Positions 62,960-64,000 of a stretch of DNA of 64,000 bases are shown piece by piece; position 1 is the first letter of the stretch; the number at the start of each line of letters is the position of its first letter. The notes under the pieces are model-generated. The model did not search any database. It saw only the letters and a list, made by a program, of their open reading frames with translations, and had not been told where the DNA came from. The stretch comes from Rhodococcus wratislaviensis. Lineage in GTDB: Bacteria; Actinomycetota; Actinomycetes; Mycobacteriales; Mycobacteriaceae. The translations under genes and the position numbers were made by a program. The DNA is taken from assembly GCF_900455735.1 (NCBI RefSeq), contig NZ_UAUI01000002.1, positions 62,001-126,000 of the forward strand, written 5' to 3'.

Positions 62960-64000
62960 CGGACCGACTCCCGCAGCAGCCATTCGGACACGGTGTCGTT
63001 GTCCGCGCCGAGCACCGGCGGCGCGGTGTGCTGGGTGCGGGTGACCTCGGTGCCGTCCGGTTCGAAGAACCGCAGCGGCGGGCCGGGCAGCGTGATGTTG
63101 CCGAGGGTGCGGTGGTCGACGTCGATCAGCAGCCCCTGGGACTTGGTCTGCTCCCATTCGTAGACTTCGGAGATCGTCCGGACGCGTCCCGCGGGCACCC
63201 CGATGCGGTCGAGTTCGACGAGAAGTTCGTCGCTGGTGTACGCACCGAACGCGTCCTCCACCAGTTCCAGGACCTGCTTGTGGTTCTCGACGCGCTCGGG
63301 ATTCGTGGCCATTCCGGGGGTGTTCGGATCGAGGTGGAAGCCCGCGCAGAACCTCTTCCACAGTCCTTCACTGCCGACCGAGATCTGGACGGCGCCGTCG
63401 GCGGTGCGAAACAGCCCGTACGGCGAGATCGACGGATGGTGGTTGCCCTGCGCCTCCCCGACCTCGCCGGCGACGGTCCACTTCGTCCCTTGGAAGGCGT
63501 GCACCCCGACGACGCCGGCCAGCAACGACGTGCGCACGACGCGACCCCGACCGGTGCGCTCCCGTTCCTGCAGGGCGGCGACGACGCCGAACGCCCCGTA
63601 CATGCCGGCGAGCAGATCCGCGATGGGCACGCCGACGCGCTGCACGTCGTCGGGACTGGGGCCGGTCAGCGACATCAGTCCGGCCTCGCCCTGCGCGATC
63701 TGGTCGTACCCCGCGCGTCCGCCCTCGGGTCCGTCGTGACCGAAACCGCTGATGGACAGGACCACCAGGCGCGGGTTCAGCTCCGCGAGACGTTCGGTGG
63801 TGAATCCCAGGCGGTCGAGGACGCCGGTGCGGAAGTTCTCCATGAGGACGTCGGCGCGCCGGACCAGGGCTTCGAGGGTGGCCCGTCCGTCGTCGGCCTT
63901 GAGGTCGAGGGTGATCGACTTCTTGTTCCGATTGGCGGACAGGAAGTACGTCGATTCCCGCTCCGCGTCAGCCGGGTTCACGAAGGGCGGCCCCCACCCG
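62956..64000 (-). CDS. Type III (CaiB/BaiF) CoA-transferase, 5' truncated by the window
   Basis: The frame is open to the end of the window on the minus strand, so the true start lies beyond 64000. Visible features: STYFLSANRNKKSITLDLKA, RADVLMENFRTGVLDRLGF, LSISGFGHDGPEGGRAGYDQ (family active-site segment) and SPYGLFRTADGAVQISVGSE. Coupled to the fused carboxyltransferase by a 4-base overlap. A CoA-transferase plus carboxyltransferase plus citrate-synthase order suggests metabolism of a short-chain acid. Confidence 0.9.
   Translation of the reverse strand, partial: GWGPPFVNPADAERESTYFLSANRNKKSITLDLKADDGRATLEALVRRADVLMENFRTGVLDRLGFTTERLAELNPRLVVLSISGFGHDGPEGGRAGYDQIAQGEAGLMSLTGPSPDDVQRVGVPIADLLAGMYGAFGVVAALQERERTGRGRVVRTSLLAGVVGVHAFQGTKWTVAGEVGEAQGNHHPSISPYGLFRTADGAVQISVGSEGLWKRFCAGFHLDPNTPGMATNPERVENHKQVLELVEDAFGAYTSDELLVELDRIGVPAGRVRTISEVYEWEQTKSQGLLIDVDHRTLGNITLPGPPLRFFEPDGTEVTRTQHTAPPVLGADNDTVSEWLLRESVR

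Noticed and set aside
1..64000. CRISPR array, rRNA, phage or insertion sequence
   Set aside because: No regularly spaced repeats, no rRNA sequence and no transposase, integrase or capsid-like protein were seen on either strand.

Overview
The window is high-GC actinobacterial DNA, most likely from a Rhodococcus of the opacus/jostii type or a close mycolate-containing relative. The basis is protein-level recognition: a wax-ester synthase/diacylglycerol acyltransferase, a SigG-type ECF sigma factor with a SnoaL tail, an MpaB-type oxygenase, a CitA-type citrate synthase, a TIGR03083 (mycothiol-type) protein, a WhiB remnant and two PucR-type regulators. There is no transposase, integrase, phage module or CRISPR array.

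Layout. 1-16.7 kb is ordinary chromosome: the end of a DHA2 drug exporter, a GtrA protein, a Tat-exported PhoX-type phosphatase framed by two copies of a long palindrome, a leaderless arsR/SRPBCC pair, sigG, small enzymes, the WS/DGAT, and a complete oligopeptide-type ABC importer (two permeases, a double ATPase, a lipoprotein binding protein) behind a clear promoter. 16.8-24.5 kb is the most unusual part: four genes on the minus strand, probably one operon, encoding a lipase, a CHAT protease-NTPase-degenerate subtilase protein, a trypsin-endonuclease fusion and an M43 metalloprotease, all without signal peptides. This looks like an intracellular protease/nuclease/lipase conflict or cell-death module. 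24.6-27 kb returns to core genes (dcd, tetR, mpaB, tRNA-Gly(CCC)).

27-37.8 kb is a decayed accessory stretch. Intact genes (cupin, TIGR03083 protein, YciI protein, atypical Nramp, DapA-like aldolase with a LacI regulator and tandem operators) lie among frameshifted genes, an internally deleted WhiB, a pair of 71-bp repeats and long palindromes.

37.9-59 kb is catabolic. Two modules have matching logic: pucR | dioxygenase-ALDH-MFS-acyl-CoA ligase-two DUF202 proteins, and pucR | GMC oxidoreductase-ALDH-acyl-CoA ligase. The two ligases are close paralogues and the two pucR promoter regions share a sequence motif. Between them sit a CaiB-acyl-CoA dehydrogenase-nitronate monooxygenase operon with a divergent LysR gene, and another MFS carrier. 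Together they suggest alcohol to aldehyde to acid to acyl-CoA conversion of imported carboxylic or aromatic compounds; the substrate cannot be read from the sequence.

59-64 kb holds citA, interrupted by one extra G in a homopolymer, a degenerate copy of the 3' end of the next gene, a fused AccD/AccA-type carboxyltransferase, and a CaiB gene that runs off the window.
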